A DNA stretch of 42,494 bases from Oxalobacteraceae bacterium (GTDB lineage Bacteria > Pseudomonadota > Gammaproteobacteria > Burkholderiales > Burkholderiaceae_D), in NCBI GenBank assembly GCA_021298975.1, contig JAJTGC010000011.1:1-42494 (forward strand), given 5' to 3'. The position numbers and the translations under genes are program-made. Below the pieces are notes generated by a model. It saw only the letters and a list, made by a program, of their open reading frames with translations, did no database searches and had not been told where the DNA came from. This document shows, one piece after another, positions 1 to 7,527 of this stretch (position 1 is the first letter of the stretch; each line of letters opens with the position of its first letter).

Positions 1-1
1 G

Positions 2-1489
2 CAGATCAAGACCGAGTCCGGTACCAACACCACCATCCGCGGTGGTGTACTCACGGCACCCCAAGTCACCATCACTACCGGCACCAGCGGCAACGGCAAT
101 TTAACGATCGAATCGCTGCAAGACACCAGCCAATTCAAGAGCCAACAGAAACAACAGGGCGCCACCCTCAGCGTACCAATCACCGGTGGCAAACCCAGCG
201 GCAGTGTCAACGTAAACAAGAGCGATATCGACAGCGACTACGCGAGCGTCAAGCAGCAGTCTGGCATTCGGGCGGGTGATGAAGGCTTCCAAGTCAACGT
301 CCAAGGCGACACCACCTTGACAGGCGGCGCAATCACCAGCACCCAGGCGGCAGTCGACAACAACAAAAATACCTTCCACACCGACGGCACGCTCGCCACC
401 ACCGATATCGACAATAAATCCACCTTTGAAGCCAAGAGCGTCGGTGTCAATCTGGGTGTTGGATTCAGCCCCAGCGGCCAACTCGCGCCGCAAGGCACGG
501 GGGTGGGAGCAGGCAGTGACAGCGATAACCAGCGCAGCACCACACAAGCAGCCATTAGCGATATCGCGGGCAATAAAGCAGCGCGCACGGGGGACGCCGA
601 AACTGGTCTGGTCAACCGCTTCGATGCAGAGCGGGTGCAGAAAGAAATCGCCGCCCAAGTACAGATCACGCAACTTTTTGGGCAACAGGCGGGTAAGAGA
701 GTCAGTGATTACGCAAAGACAAGAAGGGACCTATTGCAAGAGCAATTTAAAAATTCTACGGATCAAAGGGACAGGCGGGTGATACAAGTGGAGATTCATG
801 ATTTGAATATGCAGGAGCGTGCGTTAAATGTGATGGTGGGTGCGGTCACAGGTTTCGGTGGCGTAGTCCTGTTGAAGGAGGCCTTGTCGACAGGGGCGGA
901 ACAGATGCGTCAGCTCATGATTGAGGATTCGATGAAATTCAAGGGTGTCACTGATGGCAAGACAGTATTAAGTAACGTATCTGGGGCAAGTGACGGTGTT
1001 CGGGGGGATGGTGTGAAGGTAGGGGGTACGCGTGTGGATTTGGATTTGTTGTGCGGACCTGTCAATGAGCGATGCGAGAAAAATTCGGATCAGAGCCTAA
1101 AGATTGATCCTAATGGAAATGTAATTTTCATTAGGGGTGATTTCGAGGAATTTATCGAAACGACAGACGGAAAAAAAATGATTGGACCTACGGGTGGTAT
1201 TCAAGGTTCAAAGGGCAAGTTGTTTGGTATGGATTACGAGGCGGGTAGTTGGCAAGATCGGCTGATTGAAGCATTCAGTGGAACCCACGATATGGTTGGC
1301 GGAAAATTAAGCGGGTTGTATGACGAACAAGGAAACATTAGACGCGGAATGAGTGATTTAGAAAGGAAAATATATGATAAAGGCGTCACCACAACGGCTA
1401 TTTTGCCAAGCATACCGTTTGCTACTGCCGAATTTCTGACGCCAGAGCTGTGGAAAGCCATGTCTATTTTTTTGAAAGCAGCAAGATGA
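2..1489 (+). CDS. CdiA/FhaB-type hemagglutinin-repeat exoprotein, 3' end only
   Basis: The reading frame is open from the left edge, so the true start lies outside the window; 495 codons are visible. The first ~210 residues are Thr/Ser/Asn/Gly-rich with the spacing of filamentous hemagglutinin repeats (for example QSGIRAGDEGFQVNVQGDTT followed by LTGGAITST). From about position 700 the composition changes to a charged segment, then to a conserved terminal module with GAVTGFGG, GVTDGKT, GGTRVDLDLLCG, GGIQGSKG and SWQDRLIEAFSGTHDM. From memory this module closes many large two-partner-secretion exoproteins of Betaproteobacteria, which are exported by a TpsB partner and act at the cell surface. 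No further variable toxin tail follows it. The stop codon overlaps the ATG of the lipoprotein gene. Family assignment is firm; toxin activity is unproven. Confidence 0.85.
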   Translation, partial: QIKTESGTNTTIRGGVLTAPQVTITTGTSGNGNLTIESLQDTSQFKSQQKQQGATLSVPITGGKPSGSVNVNKSDIDSDYASVKQQSGIRAGDEGFQVNVQGDTTLTGGAITSTQAAVDNNKNTFHTDGTLATTDIDNKSTFEAKSVGVNLGVGFSPSGQLAPQGTGVGAGSDSDNQRSTTQAAISDIAGNKAARTGDAETGLVNRFDAERVQKEIAAQVQITQLFGQQAGKRVSDYAKTRRDLLQEQFKNSTDQRDRRVIQVEIHDLNMQERALNVMVGAVTGFGGVVLLKEALSTGAEQMRQLMIEDSMKFKGVTDGKTVLSNVSGASDGVRGDGVKVGGTRVDLDLLCGPVNERCEKNSDQSLKIDPNGNVIFIRGDFEEFIETTDGKKMIGPTGGIQGSKGKLFGMDYEAGSWQDRLIEAFSGTHDMVGGKLSGLYDEQGNIRRGMSDLERKIYDKGVTTTAILPSIPFATAEFLTPELWKAMSIFLKAAR

Positions 1490-1836
1490 AATTTATTTTT
1501 TATTTCAGTTTGAATTTATTATCAATCTTATTTCTTTCTGGTTGTGAGTTACTTTGCCAAGCTGGAACCGGCACATGTGGGCTGAGCAGCGAGGAGCGAT
1601 ACAAATTGCTGCATCCGAAAGCCTACGGAGAATACTTCGTTAAAGCTGGAATCGGAAAGCATGAGTGGAGGAGCGATTGGATCGCCTGTGGTGGTATGGC
1701 TGATGGCGGATTTTCGACTGACGTGCCTTCGGGCTCACCTACTGACGTTTTAATAAACGCCTCTAAACAAAAAAGAAAAGATCTGGCGAATTGCATGATA
1801 TCGAAGGGTTATGACCATGAAAAAGGTTTTGAATAA
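1486..1836 (+). CDS. Small lipoprotein coupled to the CdiA-type gene (possible immunity or accessory protein)
   Basis: The gene encodes 116 residues. I chose the ATG at 1486, which overlaps the TGA of the exoprotein gene (ATGA), over an in-frame ATG at 1450 because it places a lipoprotein signal peptide at the N-terminus: MKFIFYFSLN, a hydrophobic core, then lipobox LFLSGC with Cys20. The mature part carries W-x3-DW-x2-CGGM and ends with NCMISKGYD, so several cysteines could form disulfides in the periplasm. Translational coupling to the exoprotein suggests that the two work together, either as immunity or as a processing or anchoring factor. Codon use is AT-richer than in the core genes, like the 3' end of the exoprotein gene. 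No enzymatic motif is visible and the function is inferred from context only. Confidence 0.75.
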   Translation: MKFIFYFSLNLLSILFLSGCELLCQAGTGTCGLSSEERYKLLHPKAYGEYFVKAGIGKHEWRSDWIACGGMADGGFSTDVPSGSPTDVLINASKQKRKDLANCMISKGYDHEKGFE

Positions 1837-1985
1837 ATAAAAAACTGAGTTGAGTTAAGAGAAATTTAATTCTTGATATATTCAATGAAAATGAATTTAC
1901 CTTCGTTTTTATGATTTCTTGAATCTTCGGGGATCGCATGATCTTATGCAGGCTTTTATCGCGGCTTCCAAAAAAATGCACATTC

Positions 1986-2247
1986 TCAGATCGCTAGCTT
2001 CCATCGACGCAATTGAGTAACAGTCTGGGTCAGGCCCTGCTTCAGCAAAGTGTCAAGATATTCATCAATTGTCTTGGCTGGATTTTTTAGGGATCGACGG
2101 TGGTGGGAGGCGGCTTCGCAAATTTTTTTTGAATGCTGTCCAACGCGCCCTGTAAAGATCGGTCAACGCCAGGCGCATGAGAAAATCGCGCAAAGGCGCA
2201 GGGAAGAGCACGCATGCGTCGTAGATCACTGTAACATTTGAGCGCAT
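1986..2247 (-). pseudogene. Decayed PIN-domain toxin: internal deletion plus frameshift
   Basis: The ATG at 2247 directly follows the antitoxin stop (TGA ATG). The first ~37 residues (SNVTVIYDACVLFPAPLRDF, then a leucine-rich helix ending ARWT) match the start of a PIN-domain RNase toxin family of about 190 residues. The open frame then runs through a run of eight A (minus strand) and stops after 60 codons. One base over, the same strand encodes SLKNPAKTIDEYLDTLLKQG and LTQTVTQLRRWKLAI, ending with TGA at 1986-1988, which is the expected C-terminus of such a toxin. Removing one A from the A8 run joins both pieces into ~86 codons, so about 100 central residues, including most acidic catalytic positions, are missing. 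The toxin is very likely inactive. Confidence 0.75.
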
Positions 2248-2712
2248 TCATTCGTATCCCATATTGAGCATTTGGGCTTGCTCGGCCAGAGCATCGAGTG
2301 CTTTGCGGCGCTCCGCATCAATGCGTTCCTTGTAGGCGATCACGTCCTGGTAGCGGATTCGGCGGTGCGTGCCGATTTTGTGAAACGGCACCTCGCCACG
2401 CTCCAGTAACTGCACGAGGAATGGCCGCGAGACGTTGAGCGCATCTGCAGCCTCTTGTGTAGTCAGCTCCGCATGTGCCGAAATGATGCTCACTGCATTG
2501 CCCTCGCTGATCTCGGCTAATGCGTCCAAGAGCAGACGCAGCGCAGAGACGGGTACACGGACGGCGTGGGCAGCACCTTTGGCGTCAAAGATCTCGATAT
2601 GCTGGGTTTCTGCGCTCACCTGAAGACACGCAGCCAGAGCCCGGCTGCTCTCACGGGCGCTGGCAATTTCTGTTGCAGTAGGCAATGAATGGCGGGTAGA
2701 AAGGGTTGTCAT
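2248..2712 (-). CDS. Antitoxin with excisionase/MerR-like helix-turn-helix
   Basis: The gene encodes 154 residues. The C-terminal half (about 85-135) has an excisionase-type DNA-binding segment: LTTQEAADALNVSRPFLVQL, followed by GEVPFHKIGTHRRI and a tyrosine-containing recognition region. This is the layout of antitoxins paired with the PIN toxins encoded immediately downstream in many Proteobacteria. Here it is the first gene of a bicistron whose second gene is the decayed PIN toxin, joined stop to start. It probably represses its own promoter: a perfect 10-bp palindrome lies between recognisable -35 and -10 boxes upstream. The frame is intact although the toxin is broken, so it may persist as an orphan repressor or anti-addiction gene. 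Confidence 0.8.
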   Translation of the reverse strand: MTTLSTRHSLPTATEIASARESSRALAACLQVSAETQHIEIFDAKGAAHAVRVPVSALRLLLDALAEISEGNAVSIISAHAELTTQEAADALNVSRPFLVQLLERGEVPFHKIGTHRRIRYQDVIAYKERIDAERRKALDALAEQAQMLNMGYE

Positions 2713-2750
2713 GGCAAGGTTATGAAAGTCTCGAATCAGGTCTGGCAGTT

Positions 2751-2780
2751 AGTGTAATCGAAATAAACGAATATTCGCAA
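2751..2780 (-). promoter_or_regulatory. Promoter/operator of the antitoxin gene
   Basis: On the minus strand a TTGCGA box (2775-2780) and a TACACT box (2751-2756) are separated by 18 bases. The perfect palindrome CGAATATTCG (2768-2777) overlaps the -35 box and the spacer, as expected for an autorepressed toxin-antitoxin operon. This is a reading of the sequence only. Confidence 0.5.
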
Positions 2781-2965
2781 TATCCGAAATAACCTTGGAT
2801 TGTGTGGAATCTCGGCACTGTTTAGCCGATCCTGGTGCGCACAATCACCAGTTTGGGGCCGATCGTGTGCCAGGCAGCATGGGGGGGCGCTGCTGCTGAG
2901 CGGAAATTGCGGTGATTTAGATCCAAAGGATCTGCTGCCACCACGGACTAGATTAGGTGGCCCGG

Positions 2966-3418
2966 CTAAACACGATCGCCCATCCCCTCCCAAGCCTCCG
3001 GCGTCACGATTTGAAACAACCCCGCCTTGTGCGTTTTACGCGCCAGCTTCAGTAGCGCCTTGTCTTTGGTGATCAGCATCGTGGCGCCGCTTTGGTAGGC
3101 AAGTTCAATGAATTTCTGATCATCGGTGTCACGGCAGAGCGGCAGCTTGATGCTTCCATCAGAGACGGTGTCTGGAAACAGTCTGATCAGCGCATCAAAT
3201 TCGGCGCGAATGGCTGTCTGCATTGCCTCATCCAGTCGCAGATGGGTATAGCCCAGCACGATATGCCATTCCATTCGGCAGTCGGCGCGGGTGACGGCTT
3301 CGACCTCGCCATCGGTGAGTGCCTGCATCAGCCTTTGCCAGCGAGGATCACGAAAGACGAACAGGTCCAGGCATACATTGGTATCGAGGACGATGCGGGT
3401 GGGAGATTTGGGTATCAT
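2966..3418 (-). CDS. PIN-domain protein of the putative toxin family (COG1569-like), solitary
   Basis: The gene encodes 150 residues with the acidic residues of a PIN nuclease: Asp12 in IVLDTN, Glu50 in CRMEWH, and Asp97/Asp100 in [21 protein letters not shown] follows near the end. PIN proteins cleave RNA at a metal-dependent acidic site. No antitoxin gene is adjacent on the same strand, so it is either a solitary member or its partner lies elsewhere. It is divergent from yaaA with only 26 bases between the starts, so the two share a compact promoter region. This gene appears complete, unlike the PIN relic 700 bases away. Confidence 0.8.
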   Translation of the reverse strand: MIPKSPTRIVLDTNVCLDLFVFRDPRWQRLMQALTDGEVEAVTRADCRMEWHIVLGYTHLRLDEAMQTAIRAEFDALIRLFPDTVSDGSIKLPLCRDTDDQKFIELAYQSGATMLITKDKALLKLARKTHKAGLFQIVTPEAWEGMGDRV

Positions 3419-3444
3419 TCAGTAAATTTTTTCTGTGGTGCCCT

Positions 3445-4221
3445 ATGCTGATTGTTCTATCGCCTGCAAAAACGCTGGACTATGAATCGCCCCTCAGCGT
3501 CAAAACACATACCCAGCCGGATTTTATCCCGCGCTCGTCTGAGTTGATTGCGCTGCTGCGCGAGATGTCGCCGGCAAAGATCGGTAGTCTGATGAAGATT
3601 TCCGATTCGCTGTCGCATTTAAATGCGGCCCGATATGCGAGTTGGTCGAAAAAATTCAATTTCGATAATGCGCGTCAGGCGCTGCTGGCTTTTAATGGTG
3701 ATGTGTATGAGGGACTGGATGCAGCCAGTCTGAGCGAAAAGCAGCTTGGCTGGGCGCAGGATCATCTGCGTATTTTGTCGGGCTTGTATGGGGTATTGCG
3801 ACCACTCGATCTGATGCAACCTTACCGGCTTGAGATGGGTACCAAGCTGCCCAATGCGCGCGGCAAGGATTTGTATGCGTTCTGGGCAGATGAGGTGACC
3901 GCGGCATTGAATGCCTCGCTTCAGGCGCAGAAAAGCAAGGCACTGGTGAATCTGGCCTCGGAGGAGTACTTCAAATCAGTGAAGGCGGCATCGCTGGTCG
4001 TGCCGGTGATTACCCCCGTGTTTGAAGATTGGAAGGGCGGGAAATACAAGATCATTTCCTTTTATGCGAAACGCGCCCGTGGTTTGATGGCGCGCTTTGC
4101 AATCGAGAAAAAAATCACCCGCCCTGAGTCATTGAAAGATTTTGACAGCGAGGGGTATGCGTTCGAGCCGAAAGGTTCGGATGACGGTCATTGGTTGTTC
4201 AGACGTCGTCTTGCCGATTAG
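3445..4221 (+). CDS. yaaA: Peroxide stress protein YaaA (UPF0246/DUF328)
   Basis: The gene encodes 258 residues, the usual family size. The start at 3445 gives the characteristic N-terminus [14 protein letters not shown]; an upstream in-frame ATG at 3319 would add 42 residues that overlap the divergent PIN gene. Conserved family segments include [32 protein letters not shown] and the [13 protein letters not shown] region. In Escherichia coli YaaA lowers intracellular free iron and protects DNA during hydrogen peroxide stress; it is cytoplasmic. The same role is inferred here by family membership. The ribosome-binding site is weak. Downstream lie copy A of the intergenic repeat and the convergent bamD gene. 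Confidence 0.93.
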   Translation: MLIVLSPAKTLDYESPLSVKTHTQPDFIPRSSELIALLREMSPAKIGSLMKISDSLSHLNAARYASWSKKFNFDNARQALLAFNGDVYEGLDAASLSEKQLGWAQDHLRILSGLYGVLRPLDLMQPYRLEMGTKLPNARGKDLYAFWADEVTAALNASLQAQKSKALVNLASEEYFKSVKAASLVVPVITPVFEDWKGGKYKIISFYAKRARGLMARFAIEKKITRPESLKDFDSEGYAFEPKGSDDGHWLFRRRLAD

Positions 4222-4296
4222 TCGCTCTTGCACACCATGACCACATCACCACAGATGCTGGCAAGAACGTAGAACCTGTCTTCTTAGACCGCTAGC

Positions 4297-4415
4297 GGCG
4301 TTGGCATCCCTTGCCGGGCGAGAGCTGGCTTGCATGCCAGTGCCGTTACGCAGGCGGGCGACATGGAGTCCGAATTCCCCGCTTCACCCTTGCTATCGGC
4401 CTGACGAGACAGGCT
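4297..4415 (+). repeat. Dispersed intergenic element, copy A
   Basis: This 119-base segment aligns without gaps to 11526-11644; I count 93 of 119 identical bases (about 78%). It lies between yaaA and convergent bamD. The short sequence GTCT 15 bases upstream (4278-4281) can pair with AGAC inside the element (4407-4410), within a 7-bp helix CCTGTCT/AGACAGG (4275-4281 with 4407-4413). CTGGC/GCCAG forms an internal hairpin. The strand is given as the shared orientation of both copies; transcription is not shown. Confidence 0.7.
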
Positions 4416-4445
4416 ACTAGACCGAGCGCACTGCGTGAGAGAGAC

Positions 4446-5249
4446 TTACCAGAACTTCCACCACGACTTGGTTGCTGCTTCCTGATCCGGCGCACGTACC
4501 GTTGAACTGACCTGATAGTTGAGCTGGAATACGCGCTCTGCATCATCGCGCAAGTCCGTCAGTCCCATCGCGTTGTAAGCCTGAATCTGAATGCGCAATG
4601 CGTTGCGCACGGATGGGGATGAGGGATAGTTGCGCATCACCACTTGGGCGCGGTTGACCGCGGCAACGTGAGCGCCCTTCATCAGGTAGTAGCTGGCAAC
4701 ATGAACTTCGTACTGTGCCATGGCTTCGACCAAATATTTCAGGCGATCGCGAGAATCTTCAGCATATTGGCTGTCGGGGAAGCGCTCGAGTAATTGTTTG
4801 AATGCTTCAAAGGCCGCGCGTGCCGCCTTGGGGTCACGCTCGGTCGGGTCTTGGCGGCTGATGAAATCGAACAGGGATTTCTTGTCATTGAAATTGGCCA
4901 GCCCGCGCAGGTAATACATGTAGTCCACGTTGGGATGATTCGGATGCAGGCGAATGAATCGCTCGACGGCCGCGAGGCATTGCGCCTGATCGTTTTGGCG
5001 GTAGTAAGCATAGGCCATATCCATTTGCGCTTGCTGAGCAAATTTACCAAATGGATAGCGAGATTCGAGTTTCTCGTAATACTTGATTGCCTTTTCGTAG
5101 CCGCCCGCCTTCAGCTCATCCCTGGCCTCAGCGTATAATTTCTCGGGAGACCAGCCTTTGGTTTCATCGCTCTTTTGGCCGATTGAGCCGCAAGCCGACA
5201 GCAGCAGCGCCAGCGTGAACACAGCATATTGCAGGAAAGTCTTGAGCAT
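4446..5249 (-). CDS. bamD: Outer membrane assembly lipoprotein BamD
   Basis: The gene encodes 267 residues from the ATG at 5249. A longer in-frame start at 5306 would overlap rluD and bury the lipoprotein signal, so it was rejected. The N-terminus MLKTFLQYAVFTLALLLSAC is a signal peptide ending in a lipobox. The rest is tetratricopeptide-like: AEARDELKAGGYEKAIKYYE, YRQNDQAQCLAAVERFIRLH, YMYYLRGLAN and LERFPDSQYAEDSRDRLKYL. BamD is the essential lipoprotein of the BAM complex that inserts beta-barrel proteins into the outer membrane, bound to BamA on the periplasmic side. It is divergent from rluD, an arrangement common in Betaproteobacteria. Confidence 0.95.
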   Translation of the reverse strand: MLKTFLQYAVFTLALLLSACGSIGQKSDETKGWSPEKLYAEARDELKAGGYEKAIKYYEKLESRYPFGKFAQQAQMDMAYAYYRQNDQAQCLAAVERFIRLHPNHPNVDYMYYLRGLANFNDKKSLFDFISRQDPTERDPKAARAAFEAFKQLLERFPDSQYAEDSRDRLKYLVEAMAQYEVHVASYYLMKGAHVAAVNRAQVVMRNYPSSPSVRNALRIQIQAYNAMGLTDLRDDAERVFQLNYQVSSTVRAPDQEAATKSWWKFW

Positions 5250-5293
5250 GGGACGGCGCTTGAGCAGGTCAGAAACGACGCCGATTATAGCCG

Positions 5294-6343
5294 ATGGACA
5301 CGCCATTGAAACGACAAAACATGAATGACCCGGCAGCGCAGTACGACGACGATGTCATTGAGGATGCCGAGGACTTCGACGTCACGGTACTCGCCACCGA
5401 CCCCGACCTTGCCCCCGATCTTGTGCCCCTGAGCCTGACCGTGGGCCTGGAGCATCGCGGCACTCGCGTTGACAAAGTGCTGTCACAGTGTCTGCCGCAG
5501 TTTTCCCGTTCGCGTTTGCAGCAGTGGATAGAAGCGGGTCTGGTCAGCGTCGACGGCAAGCCGTGCGGGGTACGCGAGATCATGCTGGGAGATGAGCGCA
5601 TTGTCGTCTCGCCCCAACCCGATCCTTCGTCGATGTCCTTTATCGCCGAACCAATGCCGATGTCGGTCGTGCATGAAGATGATGCCCTGATCGTCATCGA
5701 TAAACCCGTTGCCATGGTGGTGCACCCGGCGGCGGGTAACTGGACCGGTACCTTGCTGAACGGATTGCTGCATCGTTGGCCCGCGCTGCAGGGTGTACCG
5801 CGGGCTGGCATCGTGCATCGCCTCGACAAGGACACCACCGGTCTGCTGGTGGTTGCCAAGACGCTCAGTGCGCAAACCAGTCTGGTGCGGCAACTGCAAG
5901 ACCGCAGCATGAGCCGCCAGTATCTCGCGCTGGTCTGGGGGCAGACGGTCACCGGTGGACGCATTGAGGCCGCCATTGCACGCCATCCGCGCGAGCGTAC
6001 CCGCATGGCGGTCAGTCAGTCCATGTTGGCCAAGCCGGCGGTCACCCATTACACGCGACTGGCCACCGGTGTCCTCGATGGCAAGTCGGTATCGCTGCTG
6101 CAATGTCGGCTGGAGACGGGGCGAACGCATCAGATCCGCGTACATCTGCAATCCATCGGTTTTGCGCTGGTGGGTGATGCGGTGTACGGCAAATCCCATC
6201 TCACTGCCTTTTTCCCGCGTCAGGCCTTGCATGCAGAGCGGCTGGGGTTGGTGCATCCGACGTCGGGCGCGCTGTGCGAATGGCAGGCGCCACTGCCTGC
6301 GGACATGGCGGCGCTGCTGGAGCGCTCGGGCATTGTTCACTGA
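5294..6343 (+). CDS. rluD: 23S rRNA pseudouridine synthase RluD
   Basis: The gene encodes 349 residues. An acidic N-terminal tail precedes an S4 RNA-binding domain (about 50-110: RVDKVLSQCLPQFSRSRLQQ) and a pseudouridine synthase domain with the signature HRLDKDT at residues 175-181, where Asp178 is the catalytic aspartate. LETGRTHQIRVHL is the conserved C-terminal motif. RluD makes pseudouridines in helix 69 of 23S rRNA during late 50S assembly. The ATG at 5294 gives a slightly long N-terminus; a second ATG at 5321 (MNDPAAQ) is possible. The stop is immediately followed by the pgeF ATG, so the two genes are coupled. Confidence 0.93.
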   Translation: MDTPLKRQNMNDPAAQYDDDVIEDAEDFDVTVLATDPDLAPDLVPLSLTVGLEHRGTRVDKVLSQCLPQFSRSRLQQWIEAGLVSVDGKPCGVREIMLGDERIVVSPQPDPSSMSFIAEPMPMSVVHEDDALIVIDKPVAMVVHPAAGNWTGTLLNGLLHRWPALQGVPRAGIVHRLDKDTTGLLVVAKTLSAQTSLVRQLQDRSMSRQYLALVWGQTVTGGRIEAAIARHPRERTRMAVSQSMLAKPAVTHYTRLATGVLDGKSVSLLQCRLETGRTHQIRVHLQSIGFALVGDAVYGKSHLTAFFPRQALHAERLGLVHPTSGALCEWQAPLPADMAALLERSGIVH

Positions 6344-7156
6344 ATGCAGACCCTGACGGTGGACTGGCCTGACTTGCCCGCTGGCGTGGGTGTGCTCTCC
6401 ACCCTGCGCAGCGGCGGCGTCAGCATGGGTCGCTATGGCGCAATCAGCGTGTCCGGGGCTGCTGGTTCCATTGAATCTGCTGCGGGTGCCACCAGCGACC
6501 GCGGCGGTGGGCTTAATCTGGGTCTGCATGTGGGTGATGATCCGGCAGCGGTCGAGCAGAATCGTCGCTTGCTGCGCGCAAAACTGCCGGCCGAGCCCGC
6601 CTGGTTGGCTCAGGTACACGGCTCGCGGGTCGTGGATTTGTCGTCGGCATATGACGGGCTGAGCATATCGGAGGCGGATGCCAGCATTGCCTGCCGACCG
6701 GATCGCGTGTGTACCATCATGAGCGCTGATTGCCTGCCGGTGCTGCTGGCGGATTGTCGCGGTACCCAGATTGGCGCGGCCCATGCGGGTTGGCGCGGTC
6801 TGGCGCAGGGGGTGATCGAGCAAACAGTAGCCGCCATGCGGGCTTCCGGTGCCGATCAGCTCACGGCCTGGCTGGGGCCTTCAATTGGACCCAAGGCGTT
6901 TGAGGTGGGTATCGAGGTGCGTCGCGCTTTTGCGCACCTGGGTCCCGAGGCGGAAGCTGCATTTACACCGGCGCCGCGCGGGGCAGACAAATTTCTGGCA
7001 GATCTGGCCGGGCTGGCGCGCATCGCGTTGCGGCGATCGGGTGTGACGCTGGTATGGGGCGGTCAGGATTGCACCGTCAGTGATCCCGCTAAGTTCTATT
7101 CATTTCGCCGGGATCAGGTCACGGGCCGCATGGCCTCCTTGATCTGGATCAGGTAG
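6344..7156 (+). CDS. pgeF: Peptidoglycan editing factor PgeF / multicopper-polyphenol-oxidase (laccase) domain protein
   Basis: The gene encodes 270 residues and starts directly after the rluD stop (TGA ATG). Zinc-binding and catalytic residues of the YfiH/PgeF family are present: His92 in QVHG, Cys130 in ADCLPVLLADC and His147 in GAAHAGWRG. Family members act on purine nucleosides, and in E. coli PgeF hydrolyses misincorporated UDP-MurNAc-L-Ser. Between SGGVS (residues 23-27) and GLNLGLHVGDD (56-66) there is a Gly/Ala/Ser-rich stretch of ~28 residues, where members I remember have only a few residues. The insert is in frame and the downstream motifs are intact, so the protein is probably functional. 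Confidence 0.9.
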   Translation: MQTLTVDWPDLPAGVGVLSTLRSGGVSMGRYGAISVSGAAGSIESAAGATSDRGGGLNLGLHVGDDPAAVEQNRRLLRAKLPAEPAWLAQVHGSRVVDLSSAYDGLSISEADASIACRPDRVCTIMSADCLPVLLADCRGTQIGAAHAGWRGLAQGVIEQTVAAMRASGADQLTAWLGPSIGPKAFEVGIEVRRAFAHLGPEAEAAFTPAPRGADKFLADLAGLARIALRRSGVTLVWGGQDCTVSDPAKFYSFRRDQVTGRMASLIWIR

Positions 7157-7157
7157 C

Positions 7158-7394
7158 TCAGGCGCCTTCGCGTTTATCTTCTGGCACCATTTGTTGCTGC
7201 TCTTGCATGTCACGCTGCCGTTGGTGCTCCTGCGCCCGGCGCTGGCGGCGTCTTCCGGTGCCACCGATGTAGAGAATGATCGTTACTGGCAACACACCAT
7301 AGACGAAAAACGTCATAATGCCGGCGACAAATGATTCTTCGACAACCGACATCATCAGCACGACGTAGATCCAGCCCACTGCTGCAATATGCAT
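7158..7394 (-). CDS. Small inner-membrane protein of unknown function
   Basis: The gene encodes 78 residues from the ATG at 7394, preceded by AGGA with an 8-base spacer; an upstream in-frame ATG at 7424 has a weaker site. Two hydrophobic segments, IAAVGWIYVVLMMSVV and VAGIMTFFVYGVLPVTIILY, are followed by a Arg/Gln-rich cytoplasmic tail (GRRRQRRAQEHQRQRD). No functional motif is recognised. It is convergent with pgeF, ending one base away, and divergent from phaC. Its position suggests a conserved hypothetical rather than a spurious frame; function unknown. Confidence 0.65.
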   Translation of the reverse strand: MHIAAVGWIYVVLMMSVVEESFVAGIMTFFVYGVLPVTIILYIGGTGRRRQRRAQEHQRQRDMQEQQQMVPEDKREGA

Positions 7395-7527
7395 GACCAA
7401 TTTCCTGATATTCGCAATCGGCATCCGATCGCAGCCCCATCGTAGCTCGACAGTAACCTGATCCTAACACCGTCCCAGCCCAGCTGCGCAAGCTCGGCAT
7501 ATCAGTCAACCATCCCGCGGAACACCC

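Noticed and set aside
1763-1981. 72-codon minus-strand frame in the AT-rich gap
   Set aside because: Its composition reflects AT-rich DNA, and it partly overlaps the lipoprotein gene; no start signal or motif.
5483-6823. 446-codon open frame on the minus strand
   Set aside because: It lies antisense to rluD and pgeF, both certain genes; its Arg/His/Gln-rich, low-complexity protein matches no family.
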